Below, in pieces: positions 7,376 through 15,708 of a DNA stretch of 22,336 bases. A program made the position numbers and the translations under genes. This stretch comes from JAMXLO01 sp041487355. GTDB lineage: Bacteria; Pseudomonadota; Alphaproteobacteria; Acetobacterales; Acetobacteraceae. Within the stretch, counting starts at the first letter, position 1. Every line of letters begins with the position of its first letter. Where the stretch lies: positions 1 to 22,336 of the forward strand of contig JBGPND010000072.1 in NCBI GenBank assembly GCA_041487355.1, in the 5' to 3' direction. The notes under the pieces were generated by a model. The model saw only the letters and a program-made list of their open reading frames with translations. It had not been told where the DNA came from and did not search any database.

Positions 7376-9094
7376 TTACGGTTCGAGCCGAACGTCCAGC
7401 AGTGCGAGGTGTCCCTGCTCGACCGCGGCGATGGCGCGGCGGATTGCCGGTGCCAGTTGGCCTGGATCGGTCACGCACTCGCCATGTGCGCCAAAGGCGG
7501 GCGCAATCGCCGCGTAATCGGGCGTCGGCTCGATCACGCGGCCATAGGGGTTGTTGTCACGCAGGGCGTAACCGGAGGGGAAATACTTGTACAGATTCCA
7601 TTCCTGCGAGACATAGCCCTGATTGTTGCAGATGATCACCAGAATCGGCACGCCGTATTGCTGCGCAAACCCCAGGCAGGCCGGCACCGGATTGTAGTTG
7701 AATGCTCCGTCGCCGATGACACAGACGACAATGTCCTTGGGCCTTGCCAGCTTGACGCCGAGCGCTGTCGGCAGCCCGGTGCCGAGCGCACCTGCCCAAC
7801 CGCGGAAATGACTGAAAGCCCGTTCGCGGAACAGGTGCCGGATCATCGCAGGCACCTGGGCGATGATTTCGTCGACGATCACCGATCGGTCGGGCAGCAG
7901 CCTGTGCAACGTGTCGAACAGCAGGGCGGCATGAATCCGCTCACCGGCGCGGACCGTTTCGCGTTCCTTCGCCGCCTCGACCTGGTTCGAGCCGTTGTGC
8001 GCATGCCAGCGGGCGGTGCGGGCGGCCACGCGATCGGCTTCCTCCGCCGAGGTTGCGCGCGCCCGCAGCAGCGCGGCCAGTTGCGCGAGATTGCTGCCAA
8101 CATCGCCGGCGATGCAGTAATCGGTGCGGAAGCCCCAGTACGGCGCGCGCGGCCGCAGCGGGTCCTCCTCGATTTGGATGACCGAGCAATCCTCCGGCAG
8201 CGGCGTCTCCTGTGGATGCCAGGGACCATGCGCGCCGACGACAAGGATGCAATCGGCGTCTTTCAGGTGCGCCTCGATGGGATCGGTCGCATAGAGCGGA
8301 TGCGCACGCGGGAAGTTCACGTACATCGGCATCCAGTATTCGAACACGGGCGAGCCGATGTGCTCGGCAATCGCCACCAGCGCCGCCTGATCCTGCGGCG
8401 TGCGCGCCGCATGTTCGGTGACGATGAGCGGCGAGCGGCTGCGCATCAGAAGCTCTGCCACTTCCTGCAGGCTCTCGGTCGGCGCGACCAGCGGCGAGGC
8501 CTTGGTCTTGTTGCCGCGCGGTTCCTCCACCTGGCTCATCAGGATGTCGAACGGTACCGCCAGCAGCGTCGGGCCACGCGGCACGCTTTCGGCGAAGTAC
8601 CACGCGCGGCGTACATCGGCCGCCAGATCGCCGCCGGTCTTTACCTCCTTCCCCCATTTCGTCACGGTTTCGCTGTTGCGCACCGGACCGGCGAGATCGA
8701 CCAGCAAGGTCGGCCATTCCGGCCCCGGATCGAGGCCGGGCACCGCGCCATGAGTCAGTGTATCAGGCGCCACGATGACCATCGGAATATGTTCGTGGAA
8801 GGCCGAGCGGATTGCCATCGCGCCGTGCAGCACGCCGAGCCCGGTGGGCAGCAGCACGGCCTGCGCCCGGCCGGTCGCCTTATAGTAGCCGGACGCCAGA
8901 CCGACCGCGAGAATCTCGTGTCGGCAATTGAGGTATTTCGGCGTCTCGACATTTGTCGTCGCCTGACGCTTGGCGAGCGCTTCCCACAACGGTGCCCACG
9001 CCGCGATGGGCGAGCAGAAGATGTAGTCGGTCCCTTGTGTCCGAAACAGCTCGAGCAGGGCTTCCGCCCCGTTCACGGTCCCCGTTTGGGTCAT
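7376..9094 (-). CDS. Thiamine diphosphate-dependent enzyme (acetolactate synthase/benzoylformate decarboxylase family)
   Basis: This 572-residue protein has the three-domain layout of ThDP enzymes: pyrimidine-binding domain (about 1-185), central domain (about 200-350) and pyrophosphate-binding domain (about 375-572). The glutamate that activates the cofactor is Glu60 in NCRHEILAVG. The Mg-ThDP motif is intact: GDG at 461-463, then 26 residues, then NN at 490-491. It is too divergent to be called the biosynthetic acetolactate synthase, and there is no small-subunit gene beside it. A 2-oxo-acid decarboxylase, carboligase or lyase is likely. The ATG at 9094 is preceded by GGAGGGAG. It is divergent from the flavin monooxygenase gene and first in the minus-strand group, which suggests a shared control region at 9095-9244. 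Confidence 0.85.
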   Translation of the reverse strand: MTQTGTVNGAEALLELFRTQGTDYIFCSPIAAWAPLWEALAKRQATTNVETPKYLNCRHEILAVGLASGYYKATGRAQAVLLPTGLGVLHGAMAIRSAFHEHIPMVIVAPDTLTHGAVPGLDPGPEWPTLLVDLAGPVRNSETVTKWGKEVKTGGDLAADVRRAWYFAESVPRGPTLLAVPFDILMSQVEEPRGNKTKASPLVAPTESLQEVAELLMRSRSPLIVTEHAARTPQDQAALVAIAEHIGSPVFEYWMPMYVNFPRAHPLYATDPIEAHLKDADCILVVGAHGPWHPQETPLPEDCSVIQIEEDPLRPRAPYWGFRTDYCIAGDVGSNLAQLAALLRARATSAEEADRVAARTARWHAHNGSNQVEAAKERETVRAGERIHAALLFDTLHRLLPDRSVIVDEIIAQVPAMIRHLFRERAFSHFRGWAGALGTGLPTALGVKLARPKDIVVCVIGDGAFNYNPVPACLGFAQQYGVPILVIICNNQGYVSQEWNLYKYFPSGYALRDNNPYGRVIEPTPDYAAIAPAFGAHGECVTDPGQLAPAIRRAIAAVEQGHLALLDVRLEP

Positions 9095-9188
9095 TGCTCC
9101 CTCCGCATCACAGGCGGCACGTCATGTTCGCTATTGTGCCTGGACGGGTGAGGCTTGAACAGAAGCGGCCTGCTGGCGGAGGACGTGC

Positions 9189-9219
9189 TTGACGGACCAA
9201 TCGTTCGTACCTGCATTAT
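9189..9219 (+). promoter_or_regulatory. Weak candidate promoter for the flavin monooxygenase gene
   Basis: TTGACG (9189-9194) and CATTAT (9214-9219) resemble -35 and -10 boxes, but the 19-bp spacer is longer than usual. They lie in the 150-bp divergent region, just upstream of the ribosome binding site. Position and partial match are the only support. Confidence 0.25.
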
Positions 9220-9244
9220 CCGGCGCGCGGCAAGGAGGCGCATG

Positions 9245-10333
9245 ATGGTCCATCCGATGCACGGTCCCAATCGCTTCAAGCTGGGGATTTTCTCTGCCAA
9301 TGCCGATGGCGGCCTGACGCTGACCCGCGCGCCCGAACGCTGGCCGGCGCGCTGGAATGAGGTGGTGGAGGTCGCGCAGATGGCCGACCGCGCCGGTATC
9401 GAGTTCTTCCTGCCGATCGCGCGCTGGAAGGGCTTCGGCGGCGAGGTAAACAACCGGGAATGGAGTTTCGAGACTCTCACCTATGCCGCGGCGCTTGCCG
9501 GCTTCACCCGGCGCATTGCGCTGTTCTCCACGGTGCATGTGCCGATGGTGCATCCGGTGTTCGCTGCCAAGGCACTGACGACGGTCGATCATGCGTCGGG
9601 CGGCCGGGCAGGGCTCAATATCGTGTGCGGCTTGAGCCCGCAGGAGTTCGAGCTGTTCGGCCTGACGATGATCGAGGACCGCTATTCGCAGGGTTTCGAA
9701 TGGGCCGAGATCATGGAGCGCATCTTTGCCGGCGGTCCGCCGTTCGACTACGAAGGCAGGTTCTATCGGCTGAAGAACGTTTCCGGCCAGCCTGTGCCGC
9801 TGCAGCGGCCGCGCCCGGTGACGCTGAATGCCGCATTCTCGCCGGTGGGACGGGATTTCGCGGCGAAGACGGCGGACTTCCTGTTCACGACATTCGTCGA
9901 CATCGAGGGCGGGCGCCCGCATATCGCCGACATGGCGGCACGTGCGCGCGCGGTCGGGCGTGAGGTCGGAGTCTACACGACGTGCCATGTCGTGTGCCGG
10001 CCGACGCAGACGGAGGCCGAGGACTATTACGAGCACTACGCCGTGCGCATGGAGGATACCGCGAGCGTGGATTTCTACATGGGTGCCAAGGAGAAATTCT
10101 CGTCCTCGCATGAGCCTGCGGCATACCGGCTGCACCGCAAGCGGTTTGTCGGCGGCGCCGGCACCTATCCGCTGATCGGCACGCCGCGCCGGATTGCCGA
10201 GGAAATGGTGCGGATGAGCGAAGTCGGCTTCGCCGGCACCACGGTCTCGTTCGTGAACTTCAGGAATGAGCTGCCGTATTTCATCGAGACGGTGCTGCCG
10301 CTGCTGCGCGAGGCGGGTCTGCGGCAGGCGTAG
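9245..10333 (+). CDS. LLM-class flavin-dependent monooxygenase, RutA-like
   Basis: This 362-residue protein is a bacterial-luciferase-like TIM-barrel flavin monooxygenase. Conserved stretches recall RutA, which opens the uracil ring: KLGIF near the start, the KGFGG loop, IALFSTVHVPMVHPVFAAK, TVDHASGGRAGLNIVCG and a late LIGTPRRIAEEM. These enzymes use FMNH2 from a separate reductase, and no reductase gene is in this window. The rest of a rut operon is also absent, so uracil is not a safe substrate; amides, sulfones or other heteroatom compounds are possible. AAGGAGG at 9232-9238 fits the ATG at 9245 (6 nt) better than the adjacent ATG at 9242 (3 nt). The 3' end overlaps the convergent ABC ATPase gene by 53 bp. 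Confidence 0.85.
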   Translation: MVHPMHGPNRFKLGIFSANADGGLTLTRAPERWPARWNEVVEVAQMADRAGIEFFLPIARWKGFGGEVNNREWSFETLTYAAALAGFTRRIALFSTVHVPMVHPVFAAKALTTVDHASGGRAGLNIVCGLSPQEFELFGLTMIEDRYSQGFEWAEIMERIFAGGPPFDYEGRFYRLKNVSGQPVPLQRPRPVTLNAAFSPVGRDFAAKTADFLFTTFVDIEGGRPHIADMAARARAVGREVGVYTTCHVVCRPTQTEAEDYYEHYAVRMEDTASVDFYMGAKEKFSSSHEPAAYRLHRKRFVGGAGTYPLIGTPRRIAEEMVRMSEVGFAGTTVSFVNFRNELPYFIETVLPLLREAGLRQA

Positions 10334-12182
10334 CGGCAAGCTCGACCTCGTCAGGGAACGGTTGCCATTCCGTCACCGGATCGTCCGGCGGCACCGCCGC
10401 AAGGAGCCGGCGCGTATAGGGATGTCGGGATGACGCGAATACGTCTTCCGTCGGTCCTTGCTCGACGATCGCGCCGTGATGCATCACCAGCACGCGACTG
10501 CACAGATGCCGGACCACCGACAGGTCGTGCGAGATGAACAACAGTGCGATGCCGCGTTCCGCCCGCAGGCGCTGCAGCAGTGCCAGCAACTGCGCCTGCA
10601 CCGACACGTCGAGTCCCGACACGATCTCGTCCGCCACGAGCAGGCGCGGCACCGCGCACAGCGCACGGGCGATGTTGACGCGCTGACGTTGTCCGCCGGA
10701 GAGTTGTGCGGGGTAGCGGTCCAGCATTTCGCCGCCAAGCCCGACCTCGGCCAGCAATTCGCATCCGCGTTCCATGCGTTGCGCACGGTCGACCGGCCGG
10801 CGGCCGGCCTGCAGCACCTGCGTGACGATATCGCCGATCAGGCGACGTGGATTCAACGCCGACTGCGGGTCCTGAAACACCATCTGCGCCCAATGCAACC
10901 GGTGTCGCGCATCGGCAGGGGAGGCGCGGGTGATGTCGCGGCCGCCTAACACGATGCGTCCCGTCGAGGCACGTTCGAGTCCCATGACCAGCCGCGCCAA
11001 TGTGCTTTTGCCGCTGCCGCTCTCGCCGACCAAGCCGACGAATTCCCCCGCGCCGATCTCGAAGGTTGTGTCACGCACCGCCCACATTGCGCTCGATCTC
11101 CGGAACGGCCGACCGCCGATGCGGAAGCGCTTTCCGGCATGATCGAGCCGCAGCAGCGTGTCGCCGGCGTTGGCTGGCGGCACGATTGCGTGGTTCGGCG
11201 GCTCGATCCCAGCCGTATTGTCGGAATGCAGGCATGCGACGATGCGTGATTGCCCCGTTGTCCGGTCGGGCGGATCGACTGTCCGGCAGTCCGCTTCGGC
11301 AACCGGGCAGCGCGGTGCAAAGCGACAGCCGCGCATGTCTGCCAACGCCGCGAGACCGGGCATCCGATCCGGCAAGGCGAACAAGGTCCGGCGGGAGCCG
11401 GTCATCGCCGGTGCGGCGAGTTGCAGGCACCGCGTATAGGGATGCGCCGGTGTCGCAAGCAGCGACGCGGCAGGGCCGCGCTCCACGGCTCGGCCAGCAT
11501 AGAGCACGATGATCTCATCGCAGATGCGTGACGCCAGCCTGAGATCATGCGTGATGAACAACACGGACGTGCCTTCGTGCCGCTGCAACTCGGCGATCAA
11601 TTGGACGATGCGCGCCTGGATGGTCACGTCCAGCGCCGTCGTCGGTTCATCGGCAACGACGAGGCGTGGGCGCCCGGCGAACGCCAGGGCGATCAGCACA
11701 CGCTGACACATGCCACCGGAGAGCTGATGCGGGTAGCGGCGAAGCAGCGCCGCGCCGTCCGGAAGATGCACTTCGTCAAGCAATTGCAGCGCTCTCTCCC
11801 GACGTTTGCGGCGCGATGCGATGCCGAGGCGCTTGAGGTGTTCGCTGAATTGCGCGCCGATCGTCATCGCCGGATTAAGTGCCGTCATCGGTTCCTGCGG
11901 TACGAAAGCGATATCGCGGCCGAGCAGCGCGCGCCGGCGTGCCGGTGTCAGATGCACCAGGTCCTCGCCTCCGAGGTGGAGCGTGCCGCCGGTTATGGCG
12001 AATCCCGCTGGCAATGCCTGCGCGATGGCACGGCCGATCATCGACTTGCCGGCGCCCGATTCGCCTACGACGCCAAGGATGCGACCCGGCGCGAGGCTGA
12101 AGGAGACCCGCCTGATCACCTCGATGTGCCGTCCGCCGAACGCGGCGCCGACGGTGAGATCTGCCGCATCGAGGATGGTCAG
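10281..12182 (-). CDS. Fused double ATPase of a dipeptide/oligopeptide-type ABC importer (DppD-DppF fusion)
   Basis: This 633-residue protein carries two ABC nucleotide-binding domains. Domain 1: Walker A GESGAGKS at about 40-47, signature LSGGMCQR, Walker B LVVADEPTTALD, H-loop ITHD, then the C-terminal oligopeptide-type region with GCRFAPRCP and further cysteines. Domain 2: Walker A GESGSGKST at about 386-394, signature LSGGQRQR, Walker B LLVADEIVSGLD, H-loop ISHD. It energises the two permeases encoded just upstream. The start is unusual. The frame has no ATG, GTG or TTG near the family's N-terminus, but a CTG sits in a CTGA overlap with the permease stop, 3 nt after GAGGAG, and gives a normal beginning (M)TILDAADLTV. 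The next possible start, GTG at codon 22, would remove the first strand of the domain. The 3' end overlaps the convergent monooxygenase gene. Confidence 0.88.
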   Translation of the reverse strand: MTILDAADLTVGAAFGGRHIEVIRRVSFSLAPGRILGVVGESGAGKSMIGRAIAQALPAGFAITGGTLHLGGEDLVHLTPARRRALLGRDIAFVPQEPMTALNPAMTIGAQFSEHLKRLGIASRRKRRERALQLLDEVHLPDGAALLRRYPHQLSGGMCQRVLIALAFAGRPRLVVADEPTTALDVTIQARIVQLIAELQRHEGTSVLFITHDLRLASRICDEIIVLYAGRAVERGPAASLLATPAHPYTRCLQLAAPAMTGSRRTLFALPDRMPGLAALADMRGCRFAPRCPVAEADCRTVDPPDRTTGQSRIVACLHSDNTAGIEPPNHAIVPPANAGDTLLRLDHAGKRFRIGGRPFRRSSAMWAVRDTTFEIGAGEFVGLVGESGSGKSTLARLVMGLERASTGRIVLGGRDITRASPADARHRLHWAQMVFQDPQSALNPRRLIGDIVTQVLQAGRRPVDRAQRMERGCELLAEVGLGGEMLDRYPAQLSGGQRQRVNIARALCAVPRLLVADEIVSGLDVSVQAQLLALLQRLRAERGIALLFISHDLSVVRHLCSRVLVMHHGAIVEQGPTEDVFASSRHPYTRRLLAAVPPDDPVTEWQPFPDEVELAATPAADPPRAAAAAPSR

Positions 12183-13033
12183 GCGCTCCTCGCGGCGCCG
12201 AGCCGCACGTCGAGTGTCCGGCGCAGTCCGTCTCCGAGCAGGTTGAAGCCGGTCACTGTCAGGAAGATTGCCGCCATCGGCACCAACAATGTCCATGGCG
12301 CCTGTGCGAAGCTGGTCCGCGCATCGGCGATCATCTGTCCCCAGGCGGCCTGGTCGGCCGACACGCCGAGCCCGACGAAGGACAGTACCGCCTCGACGAT
12401 TACCGCGATACCCATCTCCAGGCTGAGCAACGTAATCAGCAGCGGCAGTGTCGCCGGCAGGATTTCGCGTGTCAGCGTCTGCAGATGCGTGAAGCCGGCG
12501 AGGCGCGCCGCCGCGACATAATCGCGCCGTGTCGTCACCAGCACCTCGGCGCGCAGCACGCGACAGAAGCGTGTCCAGTCCACCAGAACGATGGCCAGCA
12601 CCACCTTGTCGGCGCCGGTACCCAACCCGACCATGAGGATCAGGCTGAGAATGACCGGCGGGAACGACATCCACACCTCGACCGCTCGGCCGATCAGCCA
12701 ATCGACGAAGCCGCCGAAATAGCCGGCGATGTGCGCGAGCACTGCGCCGAGCAGGGCCGCGCCGCAGGCAGCGGTGATGGCGACGATCAGCGCCAGCCTT
12801 GCGCCGAACAGCAGGCGTGCGAGCTCATCGCGTCCCAGGCTGTCGGTGCCGAGCGGGAAGGCTGCATCGCCACCATGCTCCCAGGCAGGCGGCAGCAGGA
12901 TGCTGAGCAGGTCCTGATCCCCAGGATCGTGCCGTGCCAGTAACGGCGCGAACAGCGCGCACAGTGCAACGAGCAGGATCAGCGCGGCGCCGACCAGGAC
13001 ACGGCCGGAGCGCAGCAGGCGAGGCGCGGTCAT
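12179..13033 (-). CDS. ABC importer inner-membrane permease, DppC-like
   Basis: This 284-residue permease has an N-terminal membrane segment (VLVGAALILLVALCALFAPL), a short periplasmic region with the family motif PLGTDSLGRDELARLLFGAR, and further membrane helices. The cytoplasmic EAA loop that contacts the ATPase is DYVAAARLAGFTHLQTLTRE followed by ILPATLP. Length and order fit the second permease of peptide/nickel-type importers. Its ATG overlaps the stop of the first permease (ATGA), so translational coupling is likely. Its own stop overlaps the presumed CTG start of the ATPase. A longer open frame upstream has no family similarity. Substrate is unknown. Confidence 0.9.
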   Translation of the reverse strand: MTAPRLLRSGRVLVGAALILLVALCALFAPLLARHDPGDQDLLSILLPPAWEHGGDAAFPLGTDSLGRDELARLLFGARLALIVAITAACGAALLGAVLAHIAGYFGGFVDWLIGRAVEVWMSFPPVILSLILMVGLGTGADKVVLAIVLVDWTRFCRVLRAEVLVTTRRDYVAAARLAGFTHLQTLTREILPATLPLLITLLSLEMGIAVIVEAVLSFVGLGVSADQAAWGQMIADARTSFAQAPWTLLVPMAAIFLTVTGFNLLGDGLRRTLDVRLGAARSA

Positions 13034-14043
13034 GCTCCGCGCAACCGCGGATTGAGGATCAGCACCAGCGCATCCACGGCCATGCCGATCAGCAGCACCA
13101 CGATGCAGTAGGTCAACCCGACGGTCTGTATGATCGGCAGGTCCGCGTTGCGCACCGCGTCCACCATCAGATTGCCGAGGCCGGGATAGGAGTAGATGAC
13201 CTCCACCAGCAACGTGCCGCCGAACAGGAAGCCGAACTGTACGCCCATCAGAGTAAGCGTCGGCAGGATGGCGTTCGGCAGCGCATGCATGACCAGGATG
13301 CGCCACTCGCCGATGCCCCGCAGCCGTGCCTGCCTGATGTAGTCCTCCTGGTACACGTCGAGCAGGCTCGATCGCAGCACGCGCATGATGGCGGGCGAGA
13401 ATGCGATGCCGAGCGCAGTGGCCGGCAAAGCGAGATGTGTCAAAGCGCTGACGAACGCGTCCGGCTGGCCGGCCAGGAGTGTGTCGAGCAGCAGGAATCC
13501 GGTGACCGACGCCACGCTGAACTGCGGTCCGAGCTGGCCGATGAACGGCAGCACTGGCAGCAGGACGCCGAACAGCAGAATGAACAGCAGCGCCCAGAGG
13601 AACTCCGGCACCGACAGCAGAACGGTCGTGCCGAGATCGCCCAGCGCCTCCGCCGGTCGTCCGCGCACGTGGAACAGCAGCAGCCCGCCGCCAAGCCCGA
13701 GAGCGCTGGCGATCAGCATCGCGCCCAGTGCGAGCTGGAGGGTCGCGGGGAGGGCTGTCGTCACCAGGTGTGCGGCGTCCCGACGCAACTGAATCGATCG
13801 GCCGAAGTCGCCATGCAATGCGTCGCGCAGCCAGATCGCGTATTGCACCGGCAACGGCTTGTCCAGGCCCATCTCGCGCCGCTTGGCTTCGACATCCTCG
13901 ATCGTCGCGTTGGGTGGCATCGACATCGCCGCGGGATCGACTGGCAGAAGGCGCAGCGCGACGAACAGGAGGATCGAGACTGTGAGCAGAATGGGGACCG
14001 CCATCAGCACGCGCCGGCCAAGCAGGAGCAAGATGGTGGTCAT
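13030..14043 (-). CDS. ABC importer inner-membrane permease, DppB-like
   Basis: This 337-residue permease has the DppB pattern: first helix VPILLTVSILLFVALRLLPVDP, a periplasmic segment with MGLDKPLPVQYAIWLRDALHGDFGRS, several membrane helices, and an EAA loop (EDYIRQARLRGIGEWRILV, then ALPNAILP). VEVIYSYPGLG near the end is also typical. It pairs with the DppC-like permease, which starts in its stop codon. The frame extends upstream to 14085, but those extra 14 codons (PRRYAPRND...) are just translation of the palindromic repeat at 14055-14133, so the ATG at 14043 is preferred. The repeat separates it from the binding-protein gene. Confidence 0.9.
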   Translation of the reverse strand: MTTILLLLGRRVLMAVPILLTVSILLFVALRLLPVDPAAMSMPPNATIEDVEAKRREMGLDKPLPVQYAIWLRDALHGDFGRSIQLRRDAAHLVTTALPATLQLALGAMLIASALGLGGGLLLFHVRGRPAEALGDLGTTVLLSVPEFLWALLFILLFGVLLPVLPFIGQLGPQFSVASVTGFLLLDTLLAGQPDAFVSALTHLALPATALGIAFSPAIMRVLRSSLLDVYQEDYIRQARLRGIGEWRILVMHALPNAILPTLTLMGVQFGFLFGGTLLVEVIYSYPGLGNLMVDAVRNADLPIIQTVGLTYCIVVLLIGMAVDALVLILNPRLRGA

Positions 14044-14054
14044 GCGGCTTAGGT

Positions 14055-14133
14055 TGTCATTGCGAGGAGCATAGCGACGCGGCAATCTCGATCCGCACGA
14101 GATTGCCGCGTCGCTGCGCTCCTCGCAATGACA
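14055..14133. repeat. REP-like palindromic repeat between binding-protein and permease genes
   Basis: Two 36-nt arms (14055-14090 and 14098-14133) are complementary at 34 of 36 positions around a 7-nt loop. Each arm begins TGTCATTGCGAG and ends GCAATCTCG. It starts 6 bp past the stop of the binding-protein gene and ends 11 bp before the first permease. As RNA it would form a very stable hairpin in mid-operon. The same element, shorter, occurs at 20312-20391, so it belongs to a dispersed family. Confidence 0.85.
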
Positions 14134-14139
14134 CTGGGT

Positions 14140-15654
14140 TCACGTCCAGCGCATGGTCTGCGCGAGCACCCAGCCATTGGCGTACTTCGTCACCGCCAGG
14201 TTCTTCTGCCGCACGACGGTCTGCACGCTTTGCACCAGCGGGATCTTCGCGCCGGTCTCGATGGCTTCCCGGTCGATCGCCTTCCATCCGGCGAATCGCT
14301 TGTCGGTGTCGGCAACGTTGAACAGATCGATCACCTTCTGCCCGATCGCCATGTCCTGCCACGGCGAGAACGGCAGCTTCGGATTGAGCATGTAGCCGAC
14401 GAAGATCTCGGGATCGCCGGTGGCATTGTCGAAGCTGTAGAGTGTCGCTTCCGGCAGCTTATGGCCGCGGTTCAGTTCGAAATACTTGGGGTATTCGATT
14501 ACCTGCAGGTCGGCCTCGATGCCGACGCGCTTCCACATCTGCGCGATGGCGCGGGCGATGTCGTAGTCGCTGGGGAACTGTCCGTTGGTGGTGGCAAAGC
14601 CGATCTTCACCGGCTTCTCCGGACTGAAGCTTGACTTCGCCAGCAACTGCTTCGCCAGATCGGGATCGTATTTGAAGGTGAAGTCAGCCATGTAGCCCGG
14701 AGTGCCGGGTGTCGCGAGCTGCGACAGCGGCACCGCGGCGTTGTTGTAGAAGGCCCGCGAGAGGGCCGCCTTGTCGATCGCATGATGCGCGGCCAGCCGT
14801 ACATTGACATCCTCGAAGCCCAGGTCGTTGCGGACCTGCAGCAGGATGATCCGCGTGATCGGATCGAGCTCGGCCGCGAGCTTCGGCTCGCCCTGCAGGC
14901 GGACCGCCTCGCGCACCGGCAGATTGATCGCGAGATCCACCTGGCCGGACTGCACCGCCGCCACGCGCGCCGACGGGTCCTTGATGATCTGCACGGTGAC
15001 ACGGCGGATCGCCGGCTTCGGTCCCCAGTAATTGTCGTTGCGCTCGAGCACGATGCGCCCGTTCACCTCCCATTCCACCAGGCGATACGGACCGGTACCC
15101 ACCGGCTTCTGGGCGAAGGCCTGCGCACCGACCTGCTCGACATAACCCTTCGGCACCAGATAGCTGCCGAGGAACGCCAGCCACACCGGCGCGGTCGGCG
15201 CGGGCGAACTGAAATGCATCACCGCCTTGGTCGGCGACAGAACCTCGATGTCCTGCACCTTGCGCCAGGAATTGGCGATGTCGAGACCGGGCGTGGACTT
15301 GATGCGGTCGAAGAAGGTGAATTTGAAATCATCCGCCGTCATCCTGTCGCCGTTGTGGAATCGCACATCGTCGCGCAGCTCCAGCGGCATCGTCAGGCCA
15401 TCCGGCGACAATTCCCAGCGCGTGATCAGATGCGGCACCAGCTTGAGGCTCGGATCCTGGTCGAGCGGCTGGTCGAACACCGCCTTGAACAGCGACTGCG
15501 CGTCGGGCGTGAAGCGCTGGTTGGGATCCCAGCTTGGCACGTCGCTCGGCCAGGCAATCGTCACCGCATCATCGGCTGCACGCACGATCGCGGGCGAGGC
15601 GAGTGTCGCCGCGGTCAGCGCGAGAAAGCCGCGGCGAGATGCTGCGAGCGTCAT
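14140..15654 (-). CDS. Periplasmic substrate-binding protein of ABC importer, family 5, Tat-exported
   Basis: This 504-residue protein is an extracytoplasmic solute-binding protein of the peptide/nickel (SBP_bac_5) family. The N-terminus has a twin-arginine signal (SRRGFLALTAATLASPAIVRA, cleavage probably after Ala), so it should be exported folded. The mature protein shows family landmarks: LVPHLITRWELSPDGLTM, the DDVRFHNGDRMTADDFKF segment, PVGTGPYRLVEWE, and RNDNYWG. Family members bind peptides, opines, glutathione, metal chelates or sugars, and the ligand cannot be read from sequence. AAGGGGG lies upstream of the ATG. It is 54 bp after the DUF35 gene and is followed by the palindromic repeat and the permeases. 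Its linkage to CoA-activation genes suggests the ligand is an acid degraded by them. Confidence 0.9.
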   Translation of the reverse strand: MTLAASRRGFLALTAATLASPAIVRAADDAVTIAWPSDVPSWDPNQRFTPDAQSLFKAVFDQPLDQDPSLKLVPHLITRWELSPDGLTMPLELRDDVRFHNGDRMTADDFKFTFFDRIKSTPGLDIANSWRKVQDIEVLSPTKAVMHFSSPAPTAPVWLAFLGSYLVPKGYVEQVGAQAFAQKPVGTGPYRLVEWEVNGRIVLERNDNYWGPKPAIRRVTVQIIKDPSARVAAVQSGQVDLAINLPVREAVRLQGEPKLAAELDPITRIILLQVRNDLGFEDVNVRLAAHHAIDKAALSRAFYNNAAVPLSQLATPGTPGYMADFTFKYDPDLAKQLLAKSSFSPEKPVKIGFATTNGQFPSDYDIARAIAQMWKRVGIEADLQVIEYPKYFELNRGHKLPEATLYSFDNATGDPEIFVGYMLNPKLPFSPWQDMAIGQKVIDLFNVADTDKRFAGWKAIDREAIETGAKIPLVQSVQTVVRQKNLAVTKYANGWVLAQTMRWT

Positions 15655-15708
15655 GAGACCCCCCTTGTGATTGCCGCGAAAGTAGACGTGCCGGTTGCGC
15701 CGGACAAG

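Noticed and set aside
6641..9151. Plus-strand open frame of 836 codons opposite the ThDP and TcuA-like genes
   Set aside because: The translation is Arg/His/Gln-rich with no recognisable domain, and it lies exactly antisense to two well-supported genes. Long antisense frames are expected at this GC content.
10281..12182. Second Walker B of the ABC ATPase reads ADEIVSGLD rather than ADEPxSALD, considered as a defective site
   Set aside because: The catalytic Glu is retained and Ile/Gly variants at these positions occur in functional peptide-type ATPases, so there is no sign of inactivation.
12934..14052. Plus-strand open frame of 372 codons, Gln/Arg-rich
   Set aside because: It is antisense to the two ABC permease genes; its composition is an artefact of hydrophobic codons on the other strand.
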